From an uncultured Bacillaceae bacterium (GTDB lineage Bacteria > Bacillota > Bacilli > Bacillales > Alkalibacillaceae), in assembly GCA_937958375.1 (NCBI GenBank), contig CALGNY010000166.1:1-5478 (forward strand): DNA of 5,478 bases, in the 5' to 3' direction. The notes under the pieces are model-generated. The model had not been told where the DNA came from and did no database searches. It worked only from the letters and a program-made list of their open reading frames with translations. The position numbers and the translations under genes were made by a program. How positions within the stretch are numbered: position 1 is the first letter of the stretch; each line of letters starts with the position of its first letter. Shown here in pieces: positions 4,302-5,478 of this stretch.

Positions 4302-5474
4302 ATGAAAAAATATATGAAAACGATAATTGTTTTGGCGTTAATCATAGGCAGTTTTGGGACGTATTATGTTTATTCGATCAGTGCCCAAAGTGCAAATCCG
4401 GAAATCACCATTGAGACGGTTTCTGGTGATGAATCGATGTTGGATCGTATCCTCATTCAAGGGGGGTATAATTCGGGATTTAATTATATGTCATTCGTAT
4501 TAGATGAGTCGGGTGCGACGTTTCATAATGACTTAAACTTCTTAGAGCGAATGGATGGGATCTATCAAACAACGAAGAAGCGGTTGGAGAAGGAATACCG
4601 CAGCTTTATGAGAGGTAAAGAAGTTTATCATGACAATATTTATGAAGATGACGATCATTTGGTGGTCGTGAGTGAAGATCTTTATCGAAGTGTCAATCAA
4701 GACTATAAATTGACAGCATCGTTTCTTGATAAGGAAACGGAGGAAGAATTCAACACAGAGGTATCGTTTCCTGTAAATTCTTATGACTACATGCGTATTC
4801 TTGATGTGCAGATGAATGACGGTCTTATTCAGATATTCACACAGGCTTGGGCGAATGGCATGGAGCGGTCCTACCCAGAAGTCCATGTGTTGGAAATTAA
4901 TCCGACTAATGAGGAAATGATCGGACACCGCGTCATTCTTTCGGGCGATGGCAAAGAGTTAGAGGATGGGATTGATGTAGACTTGACGATTCTTGGTGAC
5001 TCAGTTTCTTGGGAAGCGAATGAATTCGTCGTTTTCCGGCAACAGACCCATCAATGGAATGAGAATGTTGATTATCCTGAGGAAGGACCCGCAGGATTAT
5101 ATGCTTACGATCTGGCCGCTCGGGATCTGAAGAAGCTGGAAATCCCCGAACCCTTTGGCAACCGGACTGTCGATGCATTCGATGGCACCAACTTATATTT
5201 CTATGAAGAAACCGGGAGTCAGCATAACATGAAAGTTTACAACTTACACGAAGAACAGTTTGTTGAGGACCTTACTTTAGAGGCAGGGGGAGAACCATTT
5301 TACCCAACTCTGATGTTTGACGGGAATTTATATGGCATCCAACGCATTGACGATGAATTTCACTTATTTGTATTTGATCAAGCGGATGGAAACAAACTGT
5401 ATGAAGGAAAAATCGAAGTGGAAGATGATGTGGAGATAGAGGATTTATATTTCGATGGGATTGTTGTTAAGTAA
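4302..5474 (+). CDS. Membrane-anchored or secreted protein with propeller-like repeats, function unknown
   Basis: The 390-residue protein begins MKKYMK followed by one hydrophobic stretch (about 7-26), which could be a signal peptide or an N-terminal anchor. There is no lipobox cysteine, and no cysteine anywhere. A possible signal-peptidase site lies near SAQSAN (27-32) but is not clear-cut. The exported part is acidic. From about residue 115 the sequence shows repeated short strands with aromatic/hydrophobic alternation: DDDHLVVVSEDLYR, NDGLIQIFTQAW, SVSWEANEFVVFRQ, GPAGLYAYDL, FDGTNLYFYEE...KVYNL, and FDGNLYGIQRIDDEFHLFVFD...GNKLYEGKI. These resemble blades of a beta-propeller. Residues 40-113 form a separate N-terminal region. 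GAGGGGG lies 9 nt upstream of the ATG, and the gene starts 14 bp after the permease stop, so it belongs to the operon. It could be an extracytoplasmic sensor or binding partner of the transporter, but no family is recognised. The stop is 4 bp before the window end. Confidence 0.82.
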   Translation: MKKYMKTIIVLALIIGSFGTYYVYSISAQSANPEITIETVSGDESMLDRILIQGGYNSGFNYMSFVLDESGATFHNDLNFLERMDGIYQTTKKRLEKEYRSFMRGKEVYHDNIYEDDDHLVVVSEDLYRSVNQDYKLTASFLDKETEEEFNTEVSFPVNSYDYMRILDVQMNDGLIQIFTQAWANGMERSYPEVHVLEINPTNEEMIGHRVILSGDGKELEDGIDVDLTILGDSVSWEANEFVVFRQQTHQWNENVDYPEEGPAGLYAYDLAARDLKKLEIPEPFGNRTVDAFDGTNLYFYEETGSQHNMKVYNLHEEQFVEDLTLEAGGEPFYPTLMFDGNLYGIQRIDDEFHLFVFDQADGNKLYEGKIEVEDDVEIEDLYFDGIVVK

Positions 5475-5478
5475 ATAG

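Noticed and set aside
1..5478. Mobile elements, CRISPR arrays, tRNA/rRNA genes, toxin-antitoxin or phage-defence systems
   Set aside because: No transposase, terminal inverted repeats, spaced direct repeats, cloverleaf sequence or defence-type domain was seen on either strand. Coding content is contiguous with housekeeping and transporter genes.

Overview
The window looks like chromosomal DNA from a Bacillota, probably class Bacilli. The evidence is moderately AT-rich coding DNA, strong AGGAGG-type ribosome binding sites, ATG/GTG starts, compact overlapping genes, a Bacillus-type ExoA, a Bacillus/Staphylococcus/Listeria-style PdxK/ThiD kinase, and a YtrA-type GntR regulator next to a YtrB-type ABC ATPase. 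The genus cannot be fixed by reading alone.

Left part (1-1334): the 3' portion of a DinB-superfamily protein runs rightward into a strong hairpin/T-run terminator. This terminator sits between it and a convergent leftward unit. That unit is exoA (exonuclease III / AP endonuclease) followed about 40 bp later by a PdxK/ThiD-family vitamin kinase, and the two are probably co-transcribed from a promoter upstream of exoA.

Centre (2158-2372): a roughly 215-bp divergent control region. It holds a weak extended -10 promoter facing exoA, a T7A7 palindrome, and a near-consensus promoter (TTGACG / TATAAT, 18-bp spacer) facing right. It also holds three copies of one palindromic operator: one on the -10 box, one at the predicted transcription start, and a perfect copy ending just before the regulator's Shine-Dalgarno. 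Two small hairpins lie in the leader between operators 2 and 3.

Right part (2373-5474): a four-gene rightward operon. It encodes a short YtrA-like GntR repressor, an ABC ATPase (4-nt ATGA overlap), a six-helix ABC-2-type permease (4-nt GTGA overlap, GTG start), and after 14 bp a 390-residue membrane-anchored or secreted protein with propeller-like repeats and no recognised function. The likely logic is that the GntR protein represses its own operon through the three operators. An inducer or envelope stress would relieve this, producing an ABC exporter or envelope-stress module whose extracytoplasmic partner is the last gene.

The most distinctive items are the triple operator, the undescribed fourth gene, the altered wing of the GntR protein, and the substituted active-site positions of the PdxK-like kinase. 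The rest is ordinary core-genome content. No mobile element, CRISPR array, tRNA or rRNA was seen.
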